Assembly: GCA_000621905.1 (NCBI GenBank) | Contig: JHXB01000003.1 | Location: 124,001 to 188,000, forward strand | Direction of reading: 5' to 3' | DNA: 64,000 nucleotides | From: Lachnospiraceae bacterium NC2004 | Lineage (GTDB): Bacteria > Bacillota > Clostridia > Lachnospirales > Lachnospiraceae | Part shown: in pieces, positions 1 to 9,150 of the stretch | Numbering within the stretch: the stretch's first letter is position 1 | Layout: the number at the start of each line of letters is the position of its first letter | The notes under the pieces: generated by a model | What the model was told of the DNA's origin: nothing | Databases searched by the model: none | The model's input: the letters and a program-made list of their open reading frames with translations, nothing else | Program-made: the position numbers and the translations under genes

Positions 1-888
1 TAAAAGTAAATCATATCCGTAATAGTCCTTGACAGCCTCTTCCATATCCTTAGGTGTATAAACAACTCTGATAGGCATCTCAAGCATCTTGGCATACTGC
101 TTAAGCTGATCGATTGCAGCAATTCGATACGTATCCGAGGTTATAAGAGCAACCTTCGCCTTCTTCTCAAGCTTAAAAACAGCCGCAATCTTAGCTATAG
201 TCGTAGTCTTACCGACGCCTGTAGAACCTACAAAGAAGCATATTCTAGGCTTGTTACCTTCCTCAAGATTGATAATCTCAGGCTGGCCAAGCTTTAATAC
301 GATACGTTGATAAACCTTAGAAAGCACAGAATCTAAGGTCTCCTTCTTATCAGGCACATTCTCGATGTCCTCTAAGAGCATATCTATGTACTTCTCATTA
401 ATCTCGTTGTTTATAAACTTATTATGAAGCAAATGCTGAATCTTGCTTCCCTGATTCTTATGTTTAGAATCCTCTTCCTTAACCTCTTCCTTAACTTCCT
501 CCGGAATATCAACCTTAATTTCGGAAGACTCTTTAGGCTCATTAACTATCTGTTTCTCAAGCATATCGGTAAGATTGTCAAGCTTCTGCTCAATAGCTGA
601 AGATCTCCTCTTAGAAGCAACAGCAGAAGCTATAGAAGCTCCGCCGTCCTTCTGCGTCTTAAGAGCTTCCTCAATGATTCTGGTTGCATTTTCAGTGACA
701 TCTTCTTTGGCACTCGTCTTCTCTTCGACAGCAGCCGTAACCTCAACTAAAGGTTTCCTAAAAATCCTAAATATCCCCTTAGGTTTGGTCGTCTTAATAT
801 TCATAATAACTGCGGATCCACCAAGTTCTTCTTTAGCTTTATTAATAGCATCAATCTCAGTGGCCGCCTCAAATTTCTTAATTATCAT
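1..888 (-). CDS. flhF: FlhF, SRP-type GTPase for flagellar placement (3' end missing)
   Basis: FlhF is an SRP-family GTPase that acts at the membrane with FlhA and FliF to set flagellar position and number. The first 296 codons are in the window; the gene runs off the left edge. The start is ATG at 886-888 (MIIKKFEAATEID), overlapping the flhA stop by 11 bases. An N-terminal basic region and a low-complexity, Glu/Lys-rich linker (about residues 55-130) precede the N and G domains. The P-loop GSTGVGKT lies at residues 221-228 and is followed by the SRP-GTPase motif DTYRIAA. The family is usually 350-420 residues, so roughly the last third is missing. It is the last visible gene of the flbD-to-flhF transcript. 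The identity is secure. Confidence 0.93.
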   Translation of the reverse strand, partial: MIIKKFEAATEIDAINKAKEELGGSAVIMNIKTTKPKGIFRIFRKPLVEVTAAVEEKTSAKEDVTENATRIIEEALKTQKDGGASIASAVASKRRSSAIEQKLDNLTDMLEKQIVNEPKESSEIKVDIPEEVKEEVKEEDSKHKNQGSKIQHLLHNKFINNEINEKYIDMLLEDIENVPDKKETLDSVLSKVYQRIVLKLGQPEIINLEEGNKPRICFFVGSTGVGKTTTIAKIAAVFKLEKKAKVALITSDTYRIAAIDQLKQYAKMLEMPIRVVYTPKDMEEAVKDYYGYDLLL

Positions 889-2929
889 TTAAGCTCACCA
901 TTCCTATAGATTGTAACTCAACATCAGAGTCTATCTCATTATACGATATAACAATCAAATCTGCAAAGTAATCTGCAGTTAATTTCTTATAATACATTCT
1001 CACAATCGGAGAAGTGATGATAATAGGGTTCGTACCCCTCTCCTCCAAGCTGTGAATCATAGCATCCGTAGCATTAAGGATACCCTGCGTAATATCAGGA
1101 TCAAGTGCAAGAATATCGCCCTGCTCCGTATGTTTAACGGCACCCAACAGTTCCTTCTCAATGTTAGGATCAAGAGTCGCTACGGTTGTAGTCTCGTTAG
1201 GTGCAAAGTATTTATTGGATATAGCCCTCTTAAGCGCCTGTCTTGCATATTCGGTAAGAAGGTCTGTATCCCTTGTACTTGCGGCATAATCTGCAAGCGT
1301 CTCAAATATCGTGACAAGATCCCTTATAGATATACCTTCCTTAAGAAGATTCTGCAATACCTTCTGAATATCACCGATTCCAAGCAACTTAGGAACAAGT
1401 TCGTCAATAAGAGCCGTATTGTTCTCTTTGATATTGTCGATGAGACTCTGTACATCCTGACGGGTAAGAAGCTCATCAATATGCCTTCTGATAATCTCAG
1501 TAAGGTGAGTAGCAATGATAGACGGAGGATCGACAACAGTATATCCAACCGATTCCGCTCTCTCCCTCTGAGCCTCTGTAATCCATATAGCAGGCAAATG
1601 AAATGAAGGCTCAAATGTAGGAATACCTGTAATCTCTTCCTCTACAAAACCCGGATTCATAGCCATATAGTGGTCAAATAAGATCTCACCTTCACTAACC
1701 TGAATACCCTTAATCTTGATGATATACTGGTTAGGATTGAGCTGAATGTTATCCCTAAGACGAATAATAGGAACAACCGCACCAAGCTCTAAAGCTATCT
1801 GCCTCCTTATCATAACGACACGATCAAGAAGATCTCCACCCTGGTTGACATCGGCAAGAGGTATAATTCCATATCCAAACTCAAGCTCGATAGGGTCGAC
1901 AGAGAGCAATGACGTGACATTCTCGTGCCGCCTGATCTCCTCTGCCTCTTCCTCGGCTTCCATAACTTCTTCTTCAACAGCCTCAACCTTCTTAGCACCT
2001 TCAAGTCTGACCCCGATAAATACAAGCAAAAGTCCCATACCACAGAACACCGGAATAGGAAGTGGCGTAACAAGTCCGAGAAGTGTCAATGCTGCTCCTA
2101 CAATCTGCATAGCAAGAGGATTCCTGAATATCTGAGATACAACCATATCTCCGATACTCTCTTCCTTGGCAGCCTTGGTAACGATAATACCTGTCGAAAG
2201 TGATATCAAAAGCGAAGGTATCTGACTCACAAGACCGTCTCCAATGGTAAGGATTGAGTATCTGTTCATCGCATCATTGAAGGTCATCCCCTGTCTTGCG
2301 ACACCCATGATAATTCCACCAACTAAGTTAATACCTGTAATAACAAGGCCCGCAGTCGCATCACCTTTAACATATTTAGTAGCACCATCCATGGATCCGA
2401 AAAACGCCGACTCCATCTGAAGTTTATTACGTCTCTCCTGCGCTTCTTTATCTGTAATAGCACCGGTGTTAAGATCGGCGTCAATAGCCATCTGTTTACC
2501 GGGCATAGCATCCAATGTAAATCTTGCAGTTACCTCTGAAACACGCTCAGTACCTTTGTTGATTATCATCATTTGCACAATAATCAAAATGATAAAGACG
2601 ATAATACCGATAACCACATCTCCACCACCAACGAATCCACCGAAGGTCTCAACAACTCGTCCCGGCTGTCCGGTAGAAAGGATAAGCCTTGTAGAAGATA
2701 CATTAAGCGATATCCTAAACACAGTGGTAAACAATAGTAACGTAGGAAATGATGACATTTCAAGTGTCTCTTTGGCAAATATAGCCGTAAAAAGCACCAT
2801 AAAAGCCACCATCATGTTAAAGCCTATAAGCCAGTCAAGCATTGAATTCTGGATAGGTACTATCAAAAAGCAAAGTGCTGCAAGTACATATACCGCAACA
2901 GCATAGTCCATCTTAAACGCCCTGGCCAT
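878..2929 (-). CDS. flhA: FlhA, flagellar type III export gate protein
   Basis: FlhA is the large membrane subunit of the flagellar type III export gate; its cytoplasmic ring binds late substrate-chaperone complexes. The protein has 683 residues, the usual family length. About eight hydrophobic segments fill residues 1-310. The FHIPEP-family signature RFTLDAMPGKQ follows the fourth segment at about residue 135. A Glu-rich linker (about 318-335) leads to the cytoplasmic domain (about 345-683). The ATG at 2929 has AAGGAGG seven bases upstream. It lies 19 bases after flhB and overlaps flhF, consistent with one transcript. Confidence 0.97.
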   Translation of the reverse strand: MARAFKMDYAVAVYVLAALCFLIVPIQNSMLDWLIGFNMMVAFMVLFTAIFAKETLEMSSFPTLLLFTTVFRISLNVSSTRLILSTGQPGRVVETFGGFVGGGDVVIGIIVFIILIIVQMMIINKGTERVSEVTARFTLDAMPGKQMAIDADLNTGAITDKEAQERRNKLQMESAFFGSMDGATKYVKGDATAGLVITGINLVGGIIMGVARQGMTFNDAMNRYSILTIGDGLVSQIPSLLISLSTGIIVTKAAKEESIGDMVVSQIFRNPLAMQIVGAALTLLGLVTPLPIPVFCGMGLLLVFIGVRLEGAKKVEAVEEEVMEAEEEAEEIRRHENVTSLLSVDPIELEFGYGIIPLADVNQGGDLLDRVVMIRRQIALELGAVVPIIRLRDNIQLNPNQYIIKIKGIQVSEGEILFDHYMAMNPGFVEEEITGIPTFEPSFHLPAIWITEAQRERAESVGYTVVDPPSIIATHLTEIIRRHIDELLTRQDVQSLIDNIKENNTALIDELVPKLLGIGDIQKVLQNLLKEGISIRDLVTIFETLADYAASTRDTDLLTEYARQALKRAISNKYFAPNETTTVATLDPNIEKELLGAVKHTEQGDILALDPDITQGILNATDAMIHSLEERGTNPIIITSPIVRMYYKKLTADYFADLIVISYNEIDSDVELQSIGMVSLNDN

Positions 2930-2948
2930 AGACCCATCCTCCTTTCAA

Positions 2949-4103
2949 TTAAGCAATATTTCTGATCTTATAAACATATGCAAGGACTTCTGCCACTGCC
3001 TGATAAAGCTCAGGCGGAATCTCCTCGCCAACCTCAACATTATTGTATAGTATTCTTGCTAAAGCCTTATTCTCATATATTTCTATATTGTTCTCTTTAG
3101 CGACTTCCTTAATCTTACCTGCAACATAATCAGCACCTTTGGCAATAACATGAGGCGCATCTTGAAACTCCCTGTTATATTGAATAGCAACAGCATAATG
3201 TGTAGGGTTGGTAATAATGACATCTGCCTCAGGAACCGACTGCATCATACGCATCTGAGACATCTCTCTTTGCTTACGCCTGATACGTCCCTTAATCTGA
3301 GGATCACCCTCCTGATTCTTGTACTCATCCTTGACATCCTGCTTGGACATCATGTTATCCTTATGATTCTTCCATCTCTGATAAAACAGATCAATAAATG
3401 AAATAATAAGCAGATATACTGCTATCTTAATTCCTAAGTTAATCACAAGATTGCCTATCGTTGCAACACCTTCAAACAGGCTCATATCAAAGAATCTGAA
3501 CAAAAGTCCCCATTGCTCTTTTAAAGTGTCATAAACAACATAAGATATAACTGCAATTTTAAGTAGTGCCATCAAAAACTGAATCAACGTTCTTGATGAA
3601 AAAATACGCTTCAAACCACTCATGGGACTGATTTTGCTTAGCTTAGGTTCCATCGGTTTAAATGTAATCTTCCACGAAAACTGCACCCTGTTAGAGAGAA
3701 ATGATATGACCACCGCTACAAGCATAACAGGTACAAGTGTTATAAACAGATATAATCCAAATTCAAGAACAAGTCGATGGCAATTAACACTGTCAAGGTT
3801 CATCGATGTATAATCACTAAATTTGCCAAATGAATTCTTAAAGACAGCTATCAATCTATTACCCATCCATCCGCATCCAAACTTTAATGCAACAAAAAAA
3901 GCCAACAATAAAACAGCTGTATTGAGCTCCTGACTCTTAGGTACCTGTCCTTCTTTACGGCTGTCCTCTTTTTTCTTCTGGGTAGGCTCCTCGGTCTTCT
4001 CTCCATTAGAACTGTCCGCAAACATCTGCAGATTAAGAGGCATGTAAAGATTCATGCCGATGTAAGACCGATTGTATTCATTTGTCATAATATCATCTGC
4101 CAT
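2949..4103 (-). CDS. flhB: FlhB, flagellar export substrate-specificity switch
   Basis: FlhB is the export-gate protein that switches the apparatus from rod/hook to filament substrates after self-cleavage. The 384-residue protein has a Lys/Glu-rich N-terminal segment, four hydrophobic helices and a cytoplasmic domain. The autocleavage motif NPTH is present in the stretch DVIITNPTHYAVAIQ. I chose the ATG at 4103 because AGGGTGAT lies five bases upstream; an in-frame GTG at 4112 would add three residues but has no good ribosome-binding site. An extra segment of about 25 residues precedes the usual EKTEEPTQKK motif. The gene follows fliR by about 10 bases. Confidence 0.95.
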   Translation of the reverse strand: MADDIMTNEYNRSYIGMNLYMPLNLQMFADSSNGEKTEEPTQKKKEDSRKEGQVPKSQELNTAVLLLAFFVALKFGCGWMGNRLIAVFKNSFGKFSDYTSMNLDSVNCHRLVLEFGLYLFITLVPVMLVAVVISFLSNRVQFSWKITFKPMEPKLSKISPMSGLKRIFSSRTLIQFLMALLKIAVISYVVYDTLKEQWGLLFRFFDMSLFEGVATIGNLVINLGIKIAVYLLIISFIDLFYQRWKNHKDNMMSKQDVKDEYKNQEGDPQIKGRIRRKQREMSQMRMMQSVPEADVIITNPTHYAVAIQYNREFQDAPHVIAKGADYVAGKIKEVAKENNIEIYENKALARILYNNVEVGEEIPPELYQAVAEVLAYVYKIRNIA

Positions 4104-4113
4104 ATAAATCACC

Positions 4114-4896
4114 CTACGGAGTCAGCATCTCTAAAACATCCTTAATCATGTCTTTCATGCCTGTAAAAACAAAATCTACCATAAATGTTATACATGAAAT
4201 TGTTACAATCAAAATAGCAAATCCCACAAACACCTTAAGCTGCATACCTATAACGAACATGTTCATCTGCGGCGCCGATCTTGCGAGTATTCCAAGAACA
4301 ACGTTAAGAATCAACGATGCCGCAAAACAAGGAAGAATAATCCTAAAACCTATCATAAAATACTCTGTAGCCCACTGTATAATATTAGTGTAAATGGACT
4401 CAGGATTAAATACGCTCTTCCCCAAATCAATAAGCTTAAACGAATCCATAAGCGAATCAATAATAAAATAATGCATATCAGACGCAATCATGATAAGCAT
4501 AATCATGTAACTGTACAAAGTACCGAAAGCTGATGACTCTTCATTGGTCAGCGGATCGAAAAGCTGAACCATCGAAAAACCTATCTCTATATCTATGAAG
4601 TGTCCTGCAAATGCTACCGTCTGCATAGCAATTGATCCGGAAACACCAAGCATCAAGCCGGTGACGGCCTCCTTAGCAACCATAAGAGTATAATCGATAA
4701 TCGAAGCATACTCCAAATCATAGTAATCCATATTCAAAGCTACCAAAATACTAAGAAAGAACGCCAATCCTATCTTCGTTCTGTTCGGTATACCTTTGGT
4801 ATTAAAAAAAGGTGCCACAGAAATCATTGTGGAAACTCGCGTCAGGATCAATAAAAAGAACTCCAAGTTATGAATCGAAAACGACGCTGTTACCAT
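4114..4896 (-). CDS. fliR: FliR, flagellar export gate membrane protein
   Basis: FliR is a core subunit of the FliPQR export channel in the basal body. The 260-residue protein is highly hydrophobic with about six membrane segments, matching the family length. It follows fliQ and precedes flhB, the standard fliP-fliQ-fliR-flhB order. AAGGTGG lies upstream of the ATG at 4896. FliR and FlhB are fused in some clostridia; here they are separate, ending and starting within about 10 bases of each other. Confidence 0.95.
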   Translation of the reverse strand: MVTASFSIHNLEFFLLILTRVSTMISVAPFFNTKGIPNRTKIGLAFFLSILVALNMDYYDLEYASIIDYTLMVAKEAVTGLMLGVSGSIAMQTVAFAGHFIDIEIGFSMVQLFDPLTNEESSAFGTLYSYMIMLIMIASDMHYFIIDSLMDSFKLIDLGKSVFNPESIYTNIIQWATEYFMIGFRIILPCFAASLILNVVLGILARSAPQMNMFVIGMQLKVFVGFAILIVTISCITFMVDFVFTGMKDMIKDVLEMLTP

Positions 4897-4932
4897 ATCA
4901 ACTCTGCAACCACCTTATGTGTCATAAAATAT

Positions 4933-5202
4933 TTATCCAATATATGTAGCAAAATTATTGTATAAATCAATCATATATTCAGAAAGCTTATTAAGCATCC
5001 AATTGCCTGCAATCAATATCATCGCCATAATTGCAATGAATTTAGGAACAAATGTCAAAGTCTGTTCCTGTATAGATGTAATTGTCTGAAAAATACTGAC
5101 TATAAGACCTATAACAAGCGAAATAAGAAGCATAGGCGCTGAAACCAGCAATATAGTCCACACTGTATTTCTCGCAATATCAATAACCTGTTCAACAGAC
5201 AA
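4933..5202 (-). CDS. fliQ: FliQ, flagellar export gate membrane protein
   Basis: FliQ is the small two-helix subunit of the FliPQR export channel. I place the start at TTG 5202, giving 89 residues (SVEQVIDIARN...), the usual FliQ length. A longer in-frame reading from GTG at 5211 would put its start inside the Shine-Dalgarno sequence GGAGGTG itself, whereas the TTG has GGAGG eight bases upstream. Two long hydrophobic segments are separated by a short loop containing QTITSIQEQTLTFVPK. It lies between fliP (35 bases away) and fliR (36 bases away). Confidence 0.93.
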   Translation of the reverse strand: MSVEQVIDIARNTVWTILLVSAPMLLISLVIGLIVSIFQTITSIQEQTLTFVPKFIAIMAMILIAGNWMLNKLSEYMIDLYNNFATYIG

Positions 5203-5237
5203 TAATCTCACCTCCGAGATTTATAAATCTATACCCG

Positions 5238-6119
5238 CTAATGGAAAGTCTGAACCAAATTGCCTATAACAAGATCCCATCCATCAGCCAAAACAAACAA
5301 CAATATCTTAAACGGAGCCGATATGGTAGTCGGCGGTAGCATCATCATACCCATCGACATCAGCGTGGCCGCCACGACCATGTCAATAACAATAAAAGGT
5401 ATGTATATCAGAAATCCAATGATAAATGCAGCTCTTAACTCACTACAAATAAAAGCAGGAATAAGAGTTGTCGTCGGTATCTCATCATATGATTCCGTAA
5501 CTTCATTGTCTGCAAGCTTTATAAACAGTTTGAGATCCTTCTTGTTAACATTAGAGAGCATAAAATCTCTAAGTGGCTCTATTCCGAGGTCAATAGCTTC
5601 TCTCGTAGTCACAGTTCCCTTTGTCATTGGCTCGATAGCATTATCATAAATAGCCGTAAATGTAGGATTCATAATGTAAAATGTTAGGAATAGAGCAAGT
5701 CCTACCAAAACCTGATTAGGAGGTGAAGTAGTGGTTCCTAATGCCTGCCTTACAAAATGCAACACGATAATTATTCGTGTAAACGAGGTAAGCATTATCA
5801 AAAAAGATGGAGCAATAGAAAGTATAGTAAGAAGAAGTACAATCTGCAAAGTAGCAGACAAAGTCCCCTCATCCGTATCATTATGGAGATCTATATCCAA
5901 ATTGAACGGAGTAATATCTCTCTCCTCATCGGCATGTGTATCATTAATGTCATTGCTCTCCTGACCGGCATTGGTATCAGAAGGCACTGTAGCATATACA
6001 TTCCATGTCTTAAAACTTATAATTCCGCCGATGAGCGTTATCATAACGCAGCTAATCTTTAGTGCTCTAATTATGTACTTGTTAAGCTTCTTATTCTTCA
6101 TCCTCTTTAGCACTTTCAT
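5238..6119 (-). CDS. fliP: FliP, flagellar export gate membrane protein
   Basis: FliP forms most of the export channel of the flagellar type III system. I chose ATG 6119 (293 residues) because GAGG lies six bases upstream; an internal ATG at 6101 is the alternative. The open frame extends much further upstream, but only in the shadow of fliO. A cleavable-looking signal sequence with basic N terminus and hydrophobic core covers about residues 1-45. An acidic, Asn/Asp/Glu-rich extracellular segment (about 48-85) precedes the conserved region with TSFTRIIIVLHFVRQALG and four hydrophobic helices. The acidic segment is longer than in many FliP proteins. The gene overlaps fliO by 29 bases. Confidence 0.94.
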   Translation of the reverse strand: MKVLKRMKNKKLNKYIIRALKISCVMITLIGGIISFKTWNVYATVPSDTNAGQESNDINDTHADEERDITPFNLDIDLHNDTDEGTLSATLQIVLLLTILSIAPSFLIMLTSFTRIIIVLHFVRQALGTTTSPPNQVLVGLALFLTFYIMNPTFTAIYDNAIEPMTKGTVTTREAIDLGIEPLRDFMLSNVNKKDLKLFIKLADNEVTESYDEIPTTTLIPAFICSELRAAFIIGFLIYIPFIVIDMVVAATLMSMGMMMLPPTTISAPFKILLFVLADGWDLVIGNLVQTFH

Positions 6120-6510
6120 CATTGACCTCATTGGCAGAATTATTATCCTTAGCAGTAAATTTATTAAGAACAGCCAAAAAGCCAGAATTGTCGCTAGATA
6201 CACTATCCTCAACCCGTTCTGGCATCTCGTCAAGTTCACAAATGTAAGTGATCTCTTCCTTGCCAAGTCCCAAAACAATATACCTGTCAGAAACTTTGAC
6301 AATCTGAAGAAACTTACCATCTTGCAAACGTATAGTCTCAACGACACTCATACTTTGGCCTTTGGTAAGATTATTCTGAAATTTGGCAGTTAACTTGGAT
6401 GTATAATATGCTAAAAATAATACAAATGCAAGTATGAGCAGTAATACTAATAACTGCCCAATACCATGTAATATATTAAGTAAACCACTATCTATAGCAG
6501 CTAAAGTCAT
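6091..6510 (-). CDS. fliO: FliO/FliZ-type flagellar biosynthesis protein
   Basis: FliO assists assembly of the FliP ring. The 139-residue protein has one N-terminal membrane segment (about 18-40) followed by the FliO-type motif SVVETIRLQDGKFLQIVKV, then an acidic, Ser/Asn-rich tail. Its ATG directly follows the cheY TAA stop with no gap, and its 3' end overlaps fliP. Family members are short and divergent, so the call rests on the motif plus its position between cheY and fliP, as in Bacillus where the gene is called fliZ. Confidence 0.88.
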   Translation of the reverse strand: MTLAAIDSGLLNILHGIGQLLVLLLILAFVLFLAYYTSKLTAKFQNNLTKGQSMSVVETIRLQDGKFLQIVKVSDRYIVLGLGKEEITYICELDEMPERVEDSVSSDNSGFLAVLNKFTAKDNNSANEVNDESAKEDEE

Positions 6511-6873
6511 TTAGCTCACCGCTTTTTTAACTGCTTCAAGAACACGATCTGCCTGGAATGGCTTAACGATAAAGTCCTTAGCTCCTGCCTGGATTGACTC
6601 AATAACCATAGCCTGCTGTCCCATAGCAGAACACATTACAACAACTGCACCCGGATCCCCTTCTTTAATCTTCTTAAGAGCTTGAATACCATCCATCTCA
6701 GGCATGGTAATATCCATGAGAACAAGATCTGGCTTAGTCTCATTGTACTTCTCAACGGCTTTAAGACCATTCTCAGCCTCGCCGGCAACAGTGTAACCGT
6801 TCTTGGTCAAGATGTCCTTGATCATCATTCGCATGAAAGCTGCATCGTCGCAAATCAAAATATTCTTTGCCAT
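6511..6873 (-). CDS. cheY: CheY, chemotaxis response regulator
   Basis: This is a stand-alone receiver domain of 120 residues that, when phosphorylated by CheA, binds the switch proteins FliM/FliY. The acidic pair is D9/D10, the phospho-acceptor is D54 in VLMDITMPEMDG, with S82 and K104 completing the active site. Its location between fliY and fliO, inside the switch-gene block, supports CheY over other single-domain regulators. No other che genes are present in this window. Confidence 0.93.
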   Translation of the reverse strand: MAKNILICDDAAFMRMMIKDILTKNGYTVAGEAENGLKAVEKYNETKPDLVLMDITMPEMDGIQALKKIKEGDPGAVVVMCSAMGQQAMVIESIQAGAKDFIVKPFQADRVLEAVKKAVS

Positions 6874-6896
6874 AATTCGTACACTCCAATTCTTAA

Positions 6897-8126
6897 TTAT
6901 TGTTGTTTATATATTTCTGTAACACGTACACCAAAGCTCTCCTCAATAACTACTACCTCGCCTTTGGCAACGTTTTTACCATTGATAATAACATCTACCG
7001 GCTCTCCAGCGAGCTTGTCAAGCTCGATAATTGTACCCGGTGATATATCCAAAATCTCCTTGATGGATTTCTTGGTTTTACCTAGTTCTACAGTTACATC
7101 AAGCGGAACATCTTTGATGAGATCGATGTTCTCCTGTTGGGTAACCGGATTAGGCATACCCATAGCAAATGGAGAAAACTGTGCACTCTGTGCCGGTGCT
7201 CCGGGAGGCATTACCGAGTCTCCCATAGGTGGCATCGGATATCCATACGGTGGCATCATAGGCTGTCCATATGGTGGTGCCTGCATATTAGGATCCATAG
7301 CAGGTGGTGCTTGTGGCATAGGCTGTGGTGCCTGCGGCTGTGGCGCAGGTTCAGGAGCAGCCGGTGCCGGCTCAGGTTCCGCTGCTGCAACAGTCTCAGC
7401 TGCCGCACCGGAAAATGCCATGTAAATCTCCTTCGCTAAGTCTATAGGATATAGCTGCATAATCTCACTATCGATTAAGTCGCCAATCTCCATCTTAAAT
7501 GTAACTCTGATAAATGTGTCAGTAAGATAACCTGACAAGCCCTTGTCAGCTACACCCTCATTCAAATCAACAAGGCTCGCAACAGGAGGGCTTATATCTA
7601 CCTTCTTACCTAACATCTGAGACAATGAAGTTGCTGATGATCCCATCATCTGGTTCATCGCTTCACTTATTGCAGACAAATGCAAATCTGACAATTCATC
7701 AGCTACATTTGTACCATCTCCACCCATCATAAGGTCGGTAATGATTTTAACATCTTGTTCCTTTAAAATCAAGACATTATTACCATCGATACCGTCAATA
7801 TAGGATAGCTGAACAAACACACATGGTCTGTCATAGGCAGCTACAAGATCATCCCACTTCGCATATGATACCTGCGGAACCGTAATATCTACTACTGTAT
7901 TAAGCAAAGTAAATAAAGTAGTAGCAGCAGTTCCCATACTAATGTTAGCAACCTCTCCGATGGCATCCTTCTCCTCCGGAGTCAACAATTCCTCTGTAGG
8001 TTGGCTGGCAGATGAATCTCCACCACTCTGTCCTGCTGAAGCCGATGAATCATCATCCCCAACAGAACCGGCCTCCATACCGCTGAGCAGAGCATTAATC
8101 TCCTCTTGGGATAGCATTCCGTCCAT
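6897..8126 (-). CDS. fliY: FliY, flagellar switch protein with CheC-type and FliN domains
   Basis: FliY is the Gram-positive C-ring protein that combines a FliN-type switch domain with a CheC-like CheY-P phosphatase domain. The start ATG at 8126 (409 residues) has AGGAG seven bases upstream, four bases after the fliM stop; a TTG 21 bases earlier is less likely. The N terminus carries the CheY-binding type motif LSQEEINALLSGM. A CheC-like domain spans about 50-215. A linker of about 85 residues, very rich in Pro, Gln, Ala and Met (PPYGQPMMPPYGYP), separates it from the C-terminal SpoA/FliN domain (about 325-409). Confidence 0.95.
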   Translation of the reverse strand: MDGMLSQEEINALLSGMEAGSVGDDDSSASAGQSGGDSSASQPTEELLTPEEKDAIGEVANISMGTAATTLFTLLNTVVDITVPQVSYAKWDDLVAAYDRPCVFVQLSYIDGIDGNNVLILKEQDVKIITDLMMGGDGTNVADELSDLHLSAISEAMNQMMGSSATSLSQMLGKKVDISPPVASLVDLNEGVADKGLSGYLTDTFIRVTFKMEIGDLIDSEIMQLYPIDLAKEIYMAFSGAAAETVAAAEPEPAPAAPEPAPQPQAPQPMPQAPPAMDPNMQAPPYGQPMMPPYGYPMPPMGDSVMPPGAPAQSAQFSPFAMGMPNPVTQQENIDLIKDVPLDVTVELGKTKKSIKEILDISPGTIIELDKLAGEPVDVIINGKNVAKGEVVVIEESFGVRVTEIYKQQ

Positions 8127-8130
8127 GCTT

Positions 8131-9108
8131 CTACTCCTCTCTGACAATAGATGTGACCTTTACTGCGTACTTGTCATCGGAAGAACCGGGCAATGCAGTA
8201 AATTTCAAAATATTGCCGACGTAAATATCTAATTCATCCTCGACCCTAGAGTCAAGTCTTATAATGTCACCCACTTGTAGATTAACAAAATCCAAGACAG
8301 GTAAAACGCTGTTACCAAGCACCGCTGTAATAGGAACCGGTGCCTTATCAATGAGCGCTTCAATCGCTTCATGATAATCCGCTTCATCAGAATCCTGAAG
8401 CGTACTAAACCAATATTTGGTATTCAACTTGTCCATTATGTCTTCAAGACAAATGTAAGGAAGACATATATTCATAAGCCCTTCTACATCACCGATACTG
8501 ATATTGATGGTCACAATGGCAATCATCTCACTAGGTGATATAATCTGAGCAAACTGAGAATTGGTCTCTATCCTCTCTAATCTTGGCTCAATACTGACAA
8601 CATTCTGCCAAGGTTCTCTAAGGAGGTTAACGCATACACCAAATATTCTCTCAATTATACTAAGCTCAATCTCGGTAAAATCACGGTTCTTCTCTAAAGG
8701 ATCACCGGCTCCACCAAGCATTCTGTCTACTATGGTAAATCCGAGATTGGCTGCTAATTCCATTACAATATTACCCTTTAACGGGGCAAAGTTAACAATT
8801 CCAAGCAAAACAGGATTAGATAAGGCGTTAGAGAACTCGGCATATGTAACAGCCTCTGAGTTCATAACGTCAACCTGAATTGATTTTCTTAGGTAACCCG
8901 GTAAATGTGTAGATAACAGGCGCCCATAATGATCAAAAATAATCTCTAAAGTTCTCAAGTGCTCCTTGGAGAATTTCGATGGTCTTGTGAAGTCGTATTC
9001 ACGAACCTGTTTCTCACTTGTCTCTACCAGTTCCTCAGCATCCAGCTCACCGGTACTCAACTGGTTAAGCAGCTTATCTATCTCCTCCTGAGACAGCACC
9101 TCGCCCAT
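8131..9108 (-). CDS. fliM: FliM, flagellar motor switch protein
   Basis: FliM is the C-ring subunit linking FliG to FliY/FliN and receiving CheY-P. The 325 residues match the family. An N-terminal CheY-binding motif LSQEEIDKLLNQL is followed by REYDFTRPSKFSKEHLRTLE, typical of FliM. The middle CheC-like domain and the C-terminal SpoA domain (about 245-325) are present. AGGAGG lies upstream of the ATG. It lies between fliL and fliY in the motor-switch block. Confidence 0.97.
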   Translation of the reverse strand: MGEVLSQEEIDKLLNQLSTGELDAEELVETSEKQVREYDFTRPSKFSKEHLRTLEIIFDHYGRLLSTHLPGYLRKSIQVDVMNSEAVTYAEFSNALSNPVLLGIVNFAPLKGNIVMELAANLGFTIVDRMLGGAGDPLEKNRDFTEIELSIIERIFGVCVNLLREPWQNVVSIEPRLERIETNSQFAQIISPSEMIAIVTINISIGDVEGLMNICLPYICLEDIMDKLNTKYWFSTLQDSDEADYHEAIEALIDKAPVPITAVLGNSVLPVLDFVNLQVGDIIRLDSRVEDELDIYVGNILKFTALPGSSDDKYAVKVTSIVREE

Positions 9109-9150
9109 TATCTCACCTCCTAACGCTTAGGAATAATCTAAAAATATAAA

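Noticed and set aside
5203-5211. GTG start for fliQ and similar GTG starts at 4112, 11730, 16591, 17039 and 22249
   Set aside because: In most of these cases the GTG is part of, or next to, the ribosome-binding sequence, with a better-spaced ATG or TTG a few codons downstream.
7137-7439. Plus-strand open frames rich in Trp/Arg/His or Gly/Cys/Ala opposite fliY
   Set aside because: They mirror the Pro/Gln/Met-rich linker of FliY; composition is a direct consequence of that repeat.
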